This document shows positions 1 to 8,435 of a stretch of DNA of 64,000 nucleotides, in pieces; positions within the stretch are counted from its first letter, which is position 1, and every line of letters starts with the position of its first letter. The position numbers and the translations under genes are program-made. Origin of the DNA: Chengkuizengella sediminis (GTDB lineage: Bacteria; Bacillota; Bacilli; Paenibacillales; KCTC-33759). Under the pieces are notes generated by a model. The model was not told the origin of the DNA, made no database searches, and saw nothing but the letters and a program-made list of their open reading frames with translations. The stretch is taken from positions 248,001 through 312,000 of the forward strand of contig NZ_SIJC01000006.1 of the NCBI RefSeq assembly GCF_010078385.1, in the 5' to 3' direction.

Positions 1-1987
1 CGTTATTGTAATAGCCATTAAACCATTCAAAACCTTCTTCATTTTTAATCCACTCATTCTGTCTTAAGTGGTTGATCATCCAATCCGCTTTACTGTTTAA
101 GTCAGCTGCTAAATCTTTAATGCAGATAGACGTTTTTTCACCGCTGATTTTATGACTACAAGTTTCAAAGTATTGATTTAAGCGTTCTAGTTTTTCTTCT
201 ACATTATCATAGTTGATAGGGTTGGAGATCGTATCCAATAAAATGATGATTTCCTTTGTGAGCTGTAACTCCTCAGTACCTGTTTTCTTTTGAAGAGATA
301 ACAGTAATTGGCTCATCTCTTTTAAATTACTGGCATAAAGAGCTGTGAATGCAACACTTTCACCCAAATCAGGTGCCAAGTCAAAAGCATCATTCCAATC
401 CGCACCTTCAAGTTTGATGTTATTATGTTGTCCTACATTGTAAAATTGCACAATATTCTGCAATAACATATGTTCAAAGATTGTGCCTTCATAGATATCG
501 CTATTTTCAGATTTGAGCTGGTTTCCTTGCTCAGGGTCCCATTGTAAGTCTAAATCCTTTGAACGTTTAATTTGTGTATCTTTAAAATAAGTTTGATTTT
601 CTAACAAAAATTCAATATCTCCACTCTGATGAATGTATAACATAGTGGTTAAAAACGGCCAGGCTCCATGATCCATCCAGACACGAGATATATTGTTTCG
701 ATCTGCTACAAATTCACCTGGTTCTGAACCAATAATGGTAGCGTTGCTTCCATCAATCCGTACCCCTGCAAAGTTGTTTAACAACAATTCTTTTACTTTT
801 TTAGGATCATCCATAATTAAAAGTGCCAGACAATCTTGCCATAAATCTCTCCATCCACGTCCACCTTTTCCGTAATCATGATGTGGAAGGAAAGAACATC
901 CATAAATTCTTCTTAAAATAGGTTGTAAAGTGACCCACTTCATCCATTGATTGAAATCGATATCACTAGTTTCAAAATTTAAATTGTTAAGTTTATCTTT
1001 CCAGTCTATTTTATTTTGTTCTAATAGAAGATCAAATTGTTCTTCTGAACAATACTTTTTGGAAATTTCGCTTATATCCTTTGGTCGATTGTCCGTAATC
1101 ATGAGTACAACAATGTAGGACTTGGACTCTCCAGGTTTTAATGTTGTTGTATTAAACTTTAACGCTCCTATTGCTTCATATCCTTCAATTGTTTCACCTG
1201 CATTTGTATGTGGTGCTTCATTTTTCACAATGACTTTAGGCCAGTCTAGGTTTCCACCTTCACCTATAAAGTCTTCAACAACTGGGAAGAAACCTGTTGG
1301 TGCTTCTCCATTACCGTCAGAACCTAAAACACTATAAGTCACGTGATTTATCTTATGTCCTCTTTCATCAAAAGAAAGTGTAGGCTGCACTTCTATTCCG
1401 TATTTAGAAGTGTAAATTCGATGAAGTAAAGAGGTAACATGGCGATGATCACGAATATCATCAGCTGACCTTGCATAAAGAGGAATAGCTGCTGTTGGTG
1501 TTACCGTCAAATCTTGATCACTTGTATTTGATAAATTAACTTTTAAAAGCTCAACTTGATCTTTATTCGCAGGTACAAAACTAGTGCATTCTGCTTTGAT
1601 ACCAAGTTTTTTATTTTCACGAGTTACTTTATGCCATAACAATCCAGCCTCTAAATGAACTTCTTCTTCCTCTTTTTCTTTAAAATTAAGGCTTATTTGC
1701 TTTGCGGAATTACCTGTAGCTGACCAAATATCTTCGCCCTCTATATGAACCCAAAAATTCCTCGCTGCACGAGAATTATGCAAATCCTCTGATGAAACGG
1801 GTGCCATTAGAAACGTGTTCTGGCTCGTTTTTATATCACCATGTAACGTAGGTGTAATAGCCGACATCATCCCGGCTTCGTTTACTAAAGGGAAATATAA
1901 ATAGCTTGATTTTTGTGGATTACTTATTGAAAAAGTACTATCATCATTAATAAATTTCCAACCTGATGATTTGTTTTCATTTTTCAT
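1..1987 (-). CDS. GH94-type (clan GH-Q) beta-glucan/cellobiose phosphorylase, C-terminus beyond left edge
   Basis: An inverting phosphorylase that would split a beta-linked gluco-oligosaccharide with phosphate into glucose-1-phosphate and a shorter sugar in the cytoplasm. About 662 codons are visible. The N-terminal half is a beta-sandwich-like region, followed by the (alpha/alpha)6 catalytic part. Recognisable motifs are HHDYGKGGRGWRDLWQD, DHGAWPF and GADWND; the last is the family's catalytic-aspartate segment, near residues 529-533. There is no signal peptide. The ATG at 1987 is preceded by GAAAGGAA at good spacing. It is divergent from the sugar ABC cassettes, which would supply its substrate. 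The beta-1,2-oligoglucan phosphorylases and the GH149/GH161 beta-1,3-glucan phosphorylases have similar architecture, so linkage specificity is not assigned. The gene is truncated only by the window edge. Confidence 0.82.
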   Translation of the reverse strand, partial: MKNENKSSGWKFINDDSTFSISNPQKSSYLYFPLVNEAGMMSAITPTLHGDIKTSQNTFLMAPVSSEDLHNSRAARNFWVHIEGEDIWSATGNSAKQISLNFKEKEEEEVHLEAGLLWHKVTRENKKLGIKAECTSFVPANKDQVELLKVNLSNTSDQDLTVTPTAAIPLYARSADDIRDHRHVTSLLHRIYTSKYGIEVQPTLSFDERGHKINHVTYSVLGSDGNGEAPTGFFPVVEDFIGEGGNLDWPKVIVKNEAPHTNAGETIEGYEAIGALKFNTTTLKPGESKSYIVVLMITDNRPKDISEISKKYCSEEQFDLLLEQNKIDWKDKLNNLNFETSDIDFNQWMKWVTLQPILRRIYGCSFLPHHDYGKGGRGWRDLWQDCLALLIMDDPKKVKELLLNNFAGVRIDGSNATIIGSEPGEFVADRNNISRVWMDHGAWPFLTTMLYIHQSGDIEFLLENQTYFKDTQIKRSKDLDLQWDPEQGNQLKSENSDIYEGTIFEHMLLQNIVQFYNVGQHNNIKLEGADWNDAFDLAPDLGESVAFTALYASNLKEMSQLLLSLQKKTGTEELQLTKEIIILLDTISNPINYDNVEEKLERLNQYFETCSHKISGEKTSICIKDLAADLNSKADWMINHLRQNEWIKNEEGFEWFNGYYNN

Positions 1988-2100
1988 CGTTGTCATTCCT
2001 TTCTTCAAATTGATCTCACTAACATTCAATTTACTACACTAAGTTTAGAAAGTCTATTTGAGATGGCTTTAAATCATAGAGTTTTCATAAGATGTGAAAT

Positions 2101-2125
2101 ATATAACAAAAATATGAGAATCACC
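2101..2125 (+). promoter_or_regulatory. 25-base conserved box, copy A
   Basis: Shares the core AAATATGAGAA and a final ACC with copies at 2321, 5782 and 7357. All four boxes are exactly 25 bases long. This copy lies nearest the phosphorylase start, so it may serve that gene. It is probably an activator site; that is inferred from repetition only. Confidence 0.55.
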
Positions 2126-2289
2126 ATATGTCATTCTCTACTAAATGAAATTCATGCTGAAAAGTTAGTGCAAATTCACAAGTTTAATGGATAAAACTAT
2201 TCATTGTAAATTTATACAAATTTATACTAGTCGATCATGAATAATTTTCTTTACTTATACAATACTATGAATCGAAGACAAGTTATATC

Positions 2290-2300
2290 TTTGTGAACAT
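2290..2300 (+). repeat. TTTGTGAACAT element, copy 1 of 3
   Basis: The same 11 bases recur just after the last gene of each ABC cassette, at 5627 and 9270. Here it continues into TTTTTCACA and so forms an imperfect TGTGA-N7-TCACA palindrome. It may mark the edge of the duplicated unit or be a regulator site. Confidence 0.45.
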
Positions 2301-2320
2301 TTTTCACATAGAGGTGAAAA

Positions 2321-2345
2321 ATATACAAGAAATATAAGAATGACC
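2321..2345 (+). promoter_or_regulatory. 25-base conserved box, copy B, upstream of cassette 1
   Basis: Matches the boxes at 2101, 5782 and 7357 (ATATACAAGAAATAT then AAGAATGACC). It ends 26 bases before the -10 candidate TATACT at 2372. The box before cassette 2 ends at the same distance from its own -10. No good -35 lies between, which suits an activator binding site. Confidence 0.6.
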
Positions 2346-2356
2346 ACATAGTATTG

Positions 2357-2370
2357 TGAAATCGAATCCA
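2357..2370 (+). promoter_or_regulatory. cre-like catabolite-response site upstream of cassette 1
   Basis: TGAAATCGAATCCA matches 12 of 14 positions of the Bacillus cre consensus TGWAANCGNTNWCA. It lies between the 25-base box and the -10 candidate. The site before cassette 2 is at the same place and matches better, which supports carbon catabolite control of both copies. Confidence 0.5.
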
Positions 2371-2427
2371 CTATACTTTTAGTAGGACGTATTTCACGTT
2401 CAAGATTAAAAATAGGGGGATATTGAA

Positions 2428-3741
2428 ATGAAAAAATTTAGTCTAATTTTAATGAGTCTAATGCTTTTATTTTCGTTTGCATTAGCAGCTTGTTCTACTG
2501 AAGGCGATACTACAGAGCCATCAGACGAGCCATCTGAAGAAACTCCAGGTACTGAAGCTCCTTCAGATGAAGTAGTAGAACTTACTTTCCAAAACATTCC
2601 TAACACTGGTTTGGATGTATTAGTTAAGCAATATGAATCAGAAAACCCTAATGTTACAATCAACTATCAAGAAGTTGAGTTTAACGATCATCATAACGGA
2701 TTGGTAACTGCATTAGCAGCAGGATCTGGTATTCCAGACATTGCTTTTGTGGAAATCGGTTTCTTAGAAACTTTTAAAGGTGACGAAGGTAACTTTACAA
2801 ACCTATATGATTTAGGTGCGAAAGATGTTACTGGTGATTACTTGGATTGGAAAATCAAACAATCAGAAAATGCTGACGGCTCTTTCCTATTTGGATTACC
2901 AACAGATATTGGTCCAATGGCAATGGCTTACCGTACAGATATCTTTGAAGCAGCAGGTCTTCCTACAGAACCAGATGAAGTTTCTGCTTTAATTACAAAC
3001 TGGGATGAATTTCTTGAAGTTGGTAAAACAGTTGCCGAAAAAACTGGAAAACCAATGACGGATTCAGGCGGTACAATTTATGACACAATGGTAGGTCAAT
3101 TAACGGAAGTTTATTTTGATGAGAACAACGAATTATTATTAGAATCTAACGCGGGTGTTAAAGAAGCATACGACAGAGCTACAGCAATGGTAGAAGCAGG
3201 AATTACTGCGAAAGTGGGACAATGGTCTCCAGAATGGAACGCTGGAATTAATGATGGTGGATTTGCTACATTAATGGCACCAGCTTGGATGATGAACTAT
3301 ATGAAGAGTACTGCACCAGACGGTTCAGGTAACTGGAACATCGCTCAAATGCCAGTTGCGTCAGGTAACTGGGGTGGATCTTTCTTAACGATCCCAGCGG
3401 CATCTGAACATCCAGAAGAAGCATATGCCTTTATCGAGTGGTTGTTAAGTGTAGATAATCAATATGAAATCTTTAAAGAAACGGGTAACTTCCCATCTAC
3501 ACCTGGAATTTATGACAAACCAGAAATGCAAGATTGGACAGATGAATACTTCCAAGGTGCTCCAGTAGGAAAAATTTATGCTGAAGCTGCTTTAAAAGTT
3601 GTTCCTGTTTACTTTGGTCCTAATCATACAACAGTGAACACTGCAGTAAAAGATGCAATTAACAACGTTGAAAACAATGATGCGGATGCACAAGCAGAGT
3701 GGGATGCGGCTATTGAAAGAGTAAGTCGTGAATTAAGATAA
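2428..3741 (+). CDS. Sugar ABC transporter substrate-binding lipoprotein, cassette 1
   Basis: Extracellular binding protein of the UgpB-like group (437 aa) that captures an oligosaccharide and delivers it to the two permeases downstream. It has a lipoprotein signal peptide with lipobox LAAC (Cys about residue 21), an acidic Ser/Thr/Pro/Glu-rich linker to about residue 48, then the binding-protein fold. The ATG at 2428 follows AGGGGGA. The mature part is nearly identical to the second copy at 5884, even at DNA level, while the linkers differ. A hairpin separates it from the permease gene. Substrate is inferred only from the neighbouring glucan phosphorylase. No ATPase gene is in the cassette, so a shared MsmX-type ATPase is probably used. 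Confidence 0.9.
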   Translation: MKKFSLILMSLMLLFSFALAACSTEGDTTEPSDEPSEETPGTEAPSDEVVELTFQNIPNTGLDVLVKQYESENPNVTINYQEVEFNDHHNGLVTALAAGSGIPDIAFVEIGFLETFKGDEGNFTNLYDLGAKDVTGDYLDWKIKQSENADGSFLFGLPTDIGPMAMAYRTDIFEAAGLPTEPDEVSALITNWDEFLEVGKTVAEKTGKPMTDSGGTIYDTMVGQLTEVYFDENNELLLESNAGVKEAYDRATAMVEAGITAKVGQWSPEWNAGINDGGFATLMAPAWMMNYMKSTAPDGSGNWNIAQMPVASGNWGGSFLTIPAASEHPEEAYAFIEWLLSVDNQYEIFKETGNFPSTPGIYDKPEMQDWTDEYFQGAPVGKIYAEAALKVVPVYFGPNHTTVNTAVKDAINNVENNDADAQAEWDAAIERVSRELR

Positions 3742-3773
3742 TAAATATTTATAAAATCTTATAAATAAAATAT

Positions 3774-3801
3774 GCGCGCTGATCAGTTATGATCAGCGCG
3801 C
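3774..3801 (+). promoter_or_regulatory. Intercistronic hairpin between binding protein and permease genes, cassette 1
   Basis: A perfect 12-bp stem (GCGCGCTGATCA) with a GTTA loop, not followed by a T-run. Its position just after the binding-protein stop suits an mRNA-stabilising or partial-terminator hairpin that keeps binding-protein mRNA more abundant than permease mRNA. The function is inferred. Confidence 0.7.
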
Positions 3802-3852
3802 GTATAATCTGGATAGGATTTATTTCCATATTTTTTGGTAGGAGGAGGTCGT

Positions 3853-4782
3853 ATGGCAATGAGTGCAAAATCAGATAAAAAACCTCGTTTTAAATATGGT
3901 TCACAAGCAAGTAAAGATGCATTATCAGGTTATTTATATGTAGCTCCTTTTTTTATTTTATTTTTAACGTTCGGTATATTTCCAATTTTTTATAACTTAT
4001 ATATCTCCTTATTTAGTTGGAAATTATTTGGTGCTGAGCCTGAGTTTATCGGTTTACAAAACTATATCTGGTTATTAACGGATGATCCAACATTTATAAA
4101 ATCAGTAGTGAATACTTTTTCCATTTGGATTATTTCTACTATACCTCAATTATTCATCGCATTAGTGCTTGCTTATGTATTAAACCAAGGTTTTGTGAAA
4201 ATGAAGGATATGTTTCGAATGGCCATTTTTATGCCATTTATCACATCAATTTTAGCTGTAACGATTATTTTTAATTCTTTATTTTCAAGAGATTTTGGTT
4301 TAATTAACTTTATATTAGGTACCGAAGGATTAGATTGGGAAAATAATAATCGATTCTTAACTCATGTAGCGATTGCTACGATGGTGAATTGGAGATGGAT
4401 TGGTTATAATACGATCATTTACATGGCAGGATTACAAACAATCGGTAAGGATTTATATGAAGCAGCAACAATAGATGGGGCAAATAAAATTCAACAGTTT
4501 TTCTATATTACGATCCCACAACTTCGTCCAATTATTCTGTTTACGATCATCATGTCTTCTATAGGTGGCATGTCATTATTTATCGAACCATTGGTGTTCT
4601 TAGACATAAGAGGTGGTTCTGCAAATCAAGGTTTGACGATGTTCCTATACTTATATGAAACTGCATTTGGAACTAAATATAATGTTGGATATTCCGCAGC
4701 CATATCTTGGGTGATGTTTGTCATTGTCGTATTGTTTGCATTGTTAAATTGGTTTGTTACTACGAAAGTTATTAAGGATTAG
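3853..4782 (+). CDS. Sugar ABC transporter permease (MalF/UgpA type), cassette 1
   Basis: Inner-membrane permease (309 aa) with about six transmembrane segments, the first near residues 28-50. The ATPase-docking EAA loop is visible (YEAATIDGANKIQQFF, then IPQLRP). I chose the ATG at 3853 because GGAGGAGG lies directly before it; a further upstream TTG overlaps that site. It is followed after 15 bases by the second permease. Its paralogue at 7492 differs mainly in the N-terminal 15 residues and scattered positions. It forms a heterodimer with the product of the next gene. Confidence 0.9.
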   Translation: MAMSAKSDKKPRFKYGSQASKDALSGYLYVAPFFILFLTFGIFPIFYNLYISLFSWKLFGAEPEFIGLQNYIWLLTDDPTFIKSVVNTFSIWIISTIPQLFIALVLAYVLNQGFVKMKDMFRMAIFMPFITSILAVTIIFNSLFSRDFGLINFILGTEGLDWENNNRFLTHVAIATMVNWRWIGYNTIIYMAGLQTIGKDLYEAATIDGANKIQQFFYITIPQLRPIILFTIIMSSIGGMSLFIEPLVFLDIRGGSANQGLTMFLYLYETAFGTKYNVGYSAAISWVMFVIVVLFALLNWFVTTKVIKD

Positions 4783-4797
4783 AAGGGATGAGAGGTC

Positions 4798-5619
4798 ATG
4801 AAAAACAGAACAGGACGTTTTATATCTTATATATTTTTAATTATCTCATCTTTAGTTTCAGTATTTCCGTTTTATTGGATGTTTGTTATAAGCACAAATT
4901 CGACTGCGGCAGCCAATAAGTTTCCACCAAAGATCATTCCAGGTAATCAATTTTTTGAGAATATTCAAAATGCTTGGCAAAACGCAGATTTTGTTACTGC
5001 TCTTTTTAACACTTTAATTGTTGCAGGGACAATCACTGTATCCCAGTTATTTTTCTGTTCACTTGCAGCTTTTGCGTTAGCTAGGTTGGAGTTTAAAGGA
5101 CGAAAGTTAATATTCTTATTAATTGTAAGTACGATGTTATTACCTCCAGCAAGTCCGATCCCACTTTACATGATTGTAAGTAAATTTGATTGGATCAATA
5201 GTTTATATGCTGTTATTATCCCATTTTTAGTTGGAGCCTTCGGAGTATTTTTAATGAAGCAGTTCATAGAATCCTCTATACATCCGGAGTTAATTGAATC
5301 AGCAAAAATGGACGGTGCTAGAAACTTTCAAACGTATTACCAAATTGTGTTACCAATTCTCAAACCTGGATTAGCAACACTAGCTATCATTACATTTATG
5401 GGGGTTTGGAATGACTTCGTATGGCCGTCTATTGTACTTAAAGAGCAATCTGTTCAAACATTACAGTTGGCTGTTCGGGGATTACAGAATGCATATAACC
5501 GTGATACAGCATTAATCGTAACAGGTGCATTTATTACTACATTACCATTACTTGCAATCTTTATTCCATTTAGTCGACAATTTATTGCTGGTTTAGCTGA
5601 AGGATCTGTAAAGGGGTAA
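4798..5619 (+). CDS. Sugar ABC transporter permease (MalG/UgpE type), cassette 1
   Basis: Second membrane subunit (273 aa), with six predicted membrane segments and the EAA-loop signature ESAKMDGARNFQTYY followed by LPILKPGLA. The ATG at 4798 is preceded by AGAAGGGATGAGAGG. It is the last gene of cassette 1, followed by a strong terminator at 5677. The paralogue is at 8436. Confidence 0.9.
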   Translation: MKNRTGRFISYIFLIISSLVSVFPFYWMFVISTNSTAAANKFPPKIIPGNQFFENIQNAWQNADFVTALFNTLIVAGTITVSQLFFCSLAAFALARLEFKGRKLIFLLIVSTMLLPPASPIPLYMIVSKFDWINSLYAVIIPFLVGAFGVFLMKQFIESSIHPELIESAKMDGARNFQTYYQIVLPILKPGLATLAIITFMGVWNDFVWPSIVLKEQSVQTLQLAVRGLQNAYNRDTALIVTGAFITTLPLLAIFIPFSRQFIAGLAEGSVKG

Positions 5620-5626
5620 TACATTG

Positions 5627-5637
5627 TTTGTGAACAT
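5627..5637 (+). repeat. TTTGTGAACAT element, copy 2 of 3
   Basis: Lies 8 bases after the cassette 1 stop codon. Copy 3 is at the matching place after cassette 2 and copy 1 is upstream of cassette 1. The sequence after it (AGAGGTATTTACC) resembles that after copy 3 (TGAGGTAAATATC). Confidence 0.45.
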
Positions 5638-5676
5638 ATTTAATACTTAGAGGTATTTACCTAAACTTTGATTTGG

Positions 5677-5706
5677 ACCTTGATTATTGTAATCAAGGTT
5701 TTTTTG
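5677..5706 (+). terminator. Rho-independent terminator of ABC cassette 1
   Basis: Stem ACCTTGATTA / TAATCAAGGT with a short loop, followed by TTTTTTT. Confidence 0.88.
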
Positions 5707-5781
5707 TTTTTGAAACCTATAATTTCTATAATGAACACAATTTCAACCTATTAATAAACTGAATATTCAAACATATGAGAT

Positions 5782-5806
5782 ATATACAAAAAATATGAGA
5801 ATTACC
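5782..5806 (+). promoter_or_regulatory. 25-base conserved box, copy C, upstream of cassette 2
   Basis: Carries AAAAATATGAGAATTACC and is the closest match to copy A. It ends 26 bases before the perfect -10 TATAAT at 5833, the same distance as copy B to its -10. The -35 position (TACCAA) is poor, which suggests an activator-dependent promoter. Confidence 0.62.
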
Positions 5807-5817
5807 GCATACCAATG

Positions 5818-5838
5818 TGAAATCGCTTCCATTATAAT
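5818..5838 (+). promoter_or_regulatory. cre site overlapping the cassette 2 promoter
   Basis: TGAAATCGCTTCCA (5818-5831) matches 13 of 14 positions of the cre consensus TGWAANCGNTNWCA and runs directly into TATAAT (5833-5838). A CcpA complex bound here would block the promoter, giving glucose repression. Confidence 0.62.
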
Positions 5839-5883
5839 TTTAATAGGGCGTATATATTGTTCAAAAAAAAGGGGGAATTTCAA

Positions 5884-7215
5884 ATGAAAAAATTTGGTCT
5901 AATTTTAATGAGTCTGATGCTTTTATTTTCATTTGCATTAGCAGCTTGTTCAACTGATGAAGATGGAGAATCTACAAGTGACAAACCAGCTGATGAAAAA
6001 CCAGCAGGTGATGAAACTCCAGCAACTGAGACACCTTCTGATGAAGTAGTAGAACTTACATTCCAAAACATTCCTAACACTGGTTTGGATGTATTAGTTA
6101 AGCAATATGAATCAGAAAACCCTAATGTTACAATCAACTATCAAGAAGTTGAGTTTAATGATCATCATAACGGATTGGTAACTGCATTAGCAGCAGGATC
6201 TGGTATTCCAGACATTGCTTTTGTGGAAATCGGTTTCTTAGAAACTTTTAAAGGTGACCAAGGTAACTTTACAAACCTATATGATTTAGGTGCGAAAGAT
6301 GTTACTGGTGATTACTTGGATTGGAAAATCAAACAATCAGAAAATGCTGACGGTTCTTTCCTATTTGGATTACCAACAGATATTGGTCCAATGGCAATGG
6401 CTTACCGTACAGATATCTTTGAAGCAGCAGGTCTTCCTACAGAACCAGATGAAGTTTCTGCTTTAATTACAAACTGGGATGAATTTGTTGAAGTTGGTAA
6501 AACAGTTGTTGAAAAAACTGGAAAACCAATGACGGACTCAGGCGGTACAATTTATGACACAATGGTAGGTCAATTAACGGAAGTTTATTTTGATGAGAAT
6601 AACGAATTATTATTAGAATCTAATGTGGGTGTTAAAGAAGCATACGACAGAGCTACAGCAATGGTAGCAGCAGGAATTACTGCGAAAGTGGGACAATGGT
6701 CTCCAGAATGGAACGCTGGAATTAATGATGGTGGATTTGCTACATTGATGGCGCCAGCTTGGATGATGAACTTCATGAAGAGTACTGCACCAGACGGTTC
6801 AGGTAACTGGAACATTGCTCAAATGCCAGTTGCGTCAGGTAACTGGGGTGGATCTTTCTTAACGATCCCAGCGGCATCTGAACATCCAGAAGAAGCATAT
6901 GCCTTTATCGAGTGGTTGTTAAGTGTTGACCATCAATATGAAATCTTTAAAGCAACGGGTAACTTCCCTTCTACACCTTCAATTTATGACAAACCGGAAA
7001 TACAAGATTGGACAGATGAATATTTCCAAGGTGCTTCAGTAGGAAAAATTTATGCGGAAGCTGCTTTAAAAGTTGTTCCTGTTTACTTTGGTCCTGATCA
7101 TCAGACAGTGAATACTGCAATTAAAGATGCAATTAACAACGTTGAAAACAATGATGCAGATCCACAAGCAGAGTGGGATGCGGCTATTGAACGTGTGAGT
7201 CGAGAACTAAGATAA
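5884..7215 (+). CDS. Sugar ABC transporter substrate-binding lipoprotein, cassette 2
   Basis: Near-duplicate of the binding protein at 2428 (443 aa). It has the same signal peptide and LAAC lipobox but a longer linker rich in Asp, Glu, Pro and Ala. I chose the ATG at 5884, preceded by GGGGGAATTT; a TTG further upstream in frame would place charged residues before the signal peptide. Most of the mature region is identical in protein and DNA to copy 1, with scattered changes such as NH to HQ near the C-terminus. It probably binds the same or a closely related oligosaccharide. Confidence 0.9.
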   Translation: MKKFGLILMSLMLLFSFALAACSTDEDGESTSDKPADEKPAGDETPATETPSDEVVELTFQNIPNTGLDVLVKQYESENPNVTINYQEVEFNDHHNGLVTALAAGSGIPDIAFVEIGFLETFKGDQGNFTNLYDLGAKDVTGDYLDWKIKQSENADGSFLFGLPTDIGPMAMAYRTDIFEAAGLPTEPDEVSALITNWDEFVEVGKTVVEKTGKPMTDSGGTIYDTMVGQLTEVYFDENNELLLESNVGVKEAYDRATAMVAAGITAKVGQWSPEWNAGINDGGFATLMAPAWMMNFMKSTAPDGSGNWNIAQMPVASGNWGGSFLTIPAASEHPEEAYAFIEWLLSVDHQYEIFKATGNFPSTPSIYDKPEIQDWTDEYFQGASVGKIYAEAALKVVPVYFGPDHQTVNTAIKDAINNVENNDADPQAEWDAAIERVSRELR

Positions 7216-7251
7216 TATGAGTATAAAATAACATAATTAATAAATTTAGAC

Positions 7252-7277
7252 GCGCTGATCAATTTTATGATCAGCGC
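7252..7277 (+). promoter_or_regulatory. Intercistronic hairpin, cassette 2
   Basis: A 10-bp perfect stem GCGCTGATCA / TGATCAGCGC with a 6-base loop and no T-run. It is the counterpart of the hairpin at 3774, and the stem sequence is conserved although the flanks are not. Confidence 0.7.
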
Positions 7278-7356
7278 TTATAATCAAGAGGAGATAATTC
7301 CCATTTAGGCACTTCCTATCTAGTGAAATTACTGAATATTCAGATTATATAGTAAG

Positions 7357-7381
7357 ATATACAAAAATATGAGAAGTCACC
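7357..7381 (+). promoter_or_regulatory. 25-base conserved box, copy D, before the cassette 2 permease genes
   Basis: Contains ACAAAAATATGAGAAGTCACC. Unlike cassette 1, cassette 2 has this box between the binding-protein and permease genes, so the permeases may have their own promoter. No strong -10 is seen at the spacing found for copies B and C. Confidence 0.5.
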
Positions 7382-7491
7382 GGTATATAAAATTATGGAA
7401 TAGCCTATTCACAAGCTGATTGTACATACAGACTGGAGCACACAATATTAATAGGATAAGATTACTTAACTATATGGAAGGAGGATTTCCA

Positions 7492-8418
7492 ATGGAAGCG
7501 CATACAAAACAAAGTAAAAAACCCAAATTTAAATACGGTTCGCAAGCAAAAAAGGATGCACTATCAGGTTATTTATATGTAGCTCCTTTTTTTATTTTAT
7601 TTTTATCGTTTGGAATATTCCCGATTTTTTATAACTTATATATCTCTTTATTTAGTTGGAAATTATTTGGTGCTGAGCCTGAGTTTATCGGTTTACAAAA
7701 CTATATCTGGTTATTAACGGATGATCCAACATTTATAAAATCAGTTGTAAATACTTTTTCCATTTGGATTATCTCTACTATACCTCAGTTATTTATCGCA
7801 TTAGTACTCGCTTATGTATTAAACCAAGCTTTTGTGAAGATGAAGGATTTGTTTCGAATGGCTATCTTTATGCCATTTATCACATCAATTTTAGCTGTAA
7901 CGATTATTTTTAATTCTTTATTTTCAAGAGATTTTGGTTTAATTAACTTTATATTAGGTACCGAAGGATTAGATTGGAAAAATAATAGATTTTTAGCTCA
8001 TTTTGCTATAGCTACAATGGTGAACTGGAGATGGATCGGTTATAATACGATCATTTATATGGCAGGATTACAAACAATCGGTAAGGATTTATATGAAGCA
8101 GCAACAATAGATGGGGCAAATAAAGTCCAGCAGTTTTTCTATATCACAATTCCACAGCTTCGTCCTATTATTCTCTTTACGATCATCATGTCTTCTATAG
8201 GTGGCATGTCATTATTTATCGAACCATTGGTTTTCTTAGACATAAGAGGTGGTTCTGCAAATCAAGGTTTAACAATGTTTTTATACTTATATGAAACTGC
8301 ATTTGGAACCAAATACAATGTTGGATATTCTGCAGCCATATCTTGGGTGATGTTTGTCATTATCGTTATGTTTGCATTGTTAAATTGGTTCATTACTACG
8401 AAAGTCATTAAGGATTAG
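7492..8418 (+). CDS. Sugar ABC transporter permease (MalF/UgpA type), cassette 2
   Basis: 308-aa paralogue of the permease at 3853, with the same six-segment topology and EAA loop (YEAATIDGANKVQQFF). The ATG at 7492 is preceded by GGAAGGAGG at ideal spacing, so longer upstream starts are unlikely. One residue of an Asn pair near the middle is deleted relative to copy 1. The intergenic gap before it (276 bases) is much longer than in cassette 1 (111 bases) and contains box D. Confidence 0.9.
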   Translation: MEAHTKQSKKPKFKYGSQAKKDALSGYLYVAPFFILFLSFGIFPIFYNLYISLFSWKLFGAEPEFIGLQNYIWLLTDDPTFIKSVVNTFSIWIISTIPQLFIALVLAYVLNQAFVKMKDLFRMAIFMPFITSILAVTIIFNSLFSRDFGLINFILGTEGLDWKNNRFLAHFAIATMVNWRWIGYNTIIYMAGLQTIGKDLYEAATIDGANKVQQFFYITIPQLRPIILFTIIMSSIGGMSLFIEPLVFLDIRGGSANQGLTMFLYLYETAFGTKYNVGYSAAISWVMFVIIVMFALLNWFITTKVIKD

Positions 8419-8435
8419 AAGGGATGTGAGGGATC

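Larger units (their letters stand above)
1988..2427. other. 440-base divergent intergenic region between phosphorylase and ABC cassette 1
   Basis: No gene is visible. The AT-rich stretch holds two copies of a 25-base box (2101-2125 and 2321-2345), a TTTGTGAACAT element at 2290-2300, a cre-like site at 2357-2370 and a TATACT -10 candidate at 2372-2377. It must carry promoters for both divergent transcripts. Confidence 0.7.

Noticed and set aside
2406-2663. Reading frames on the opposite strand inside the binding-protein, Kelch, suf and activase genes
   Set aside because: They lack ribosome sites, start at rare codons, and mirror codon patterns of the real genes on the other strand; no family matches.
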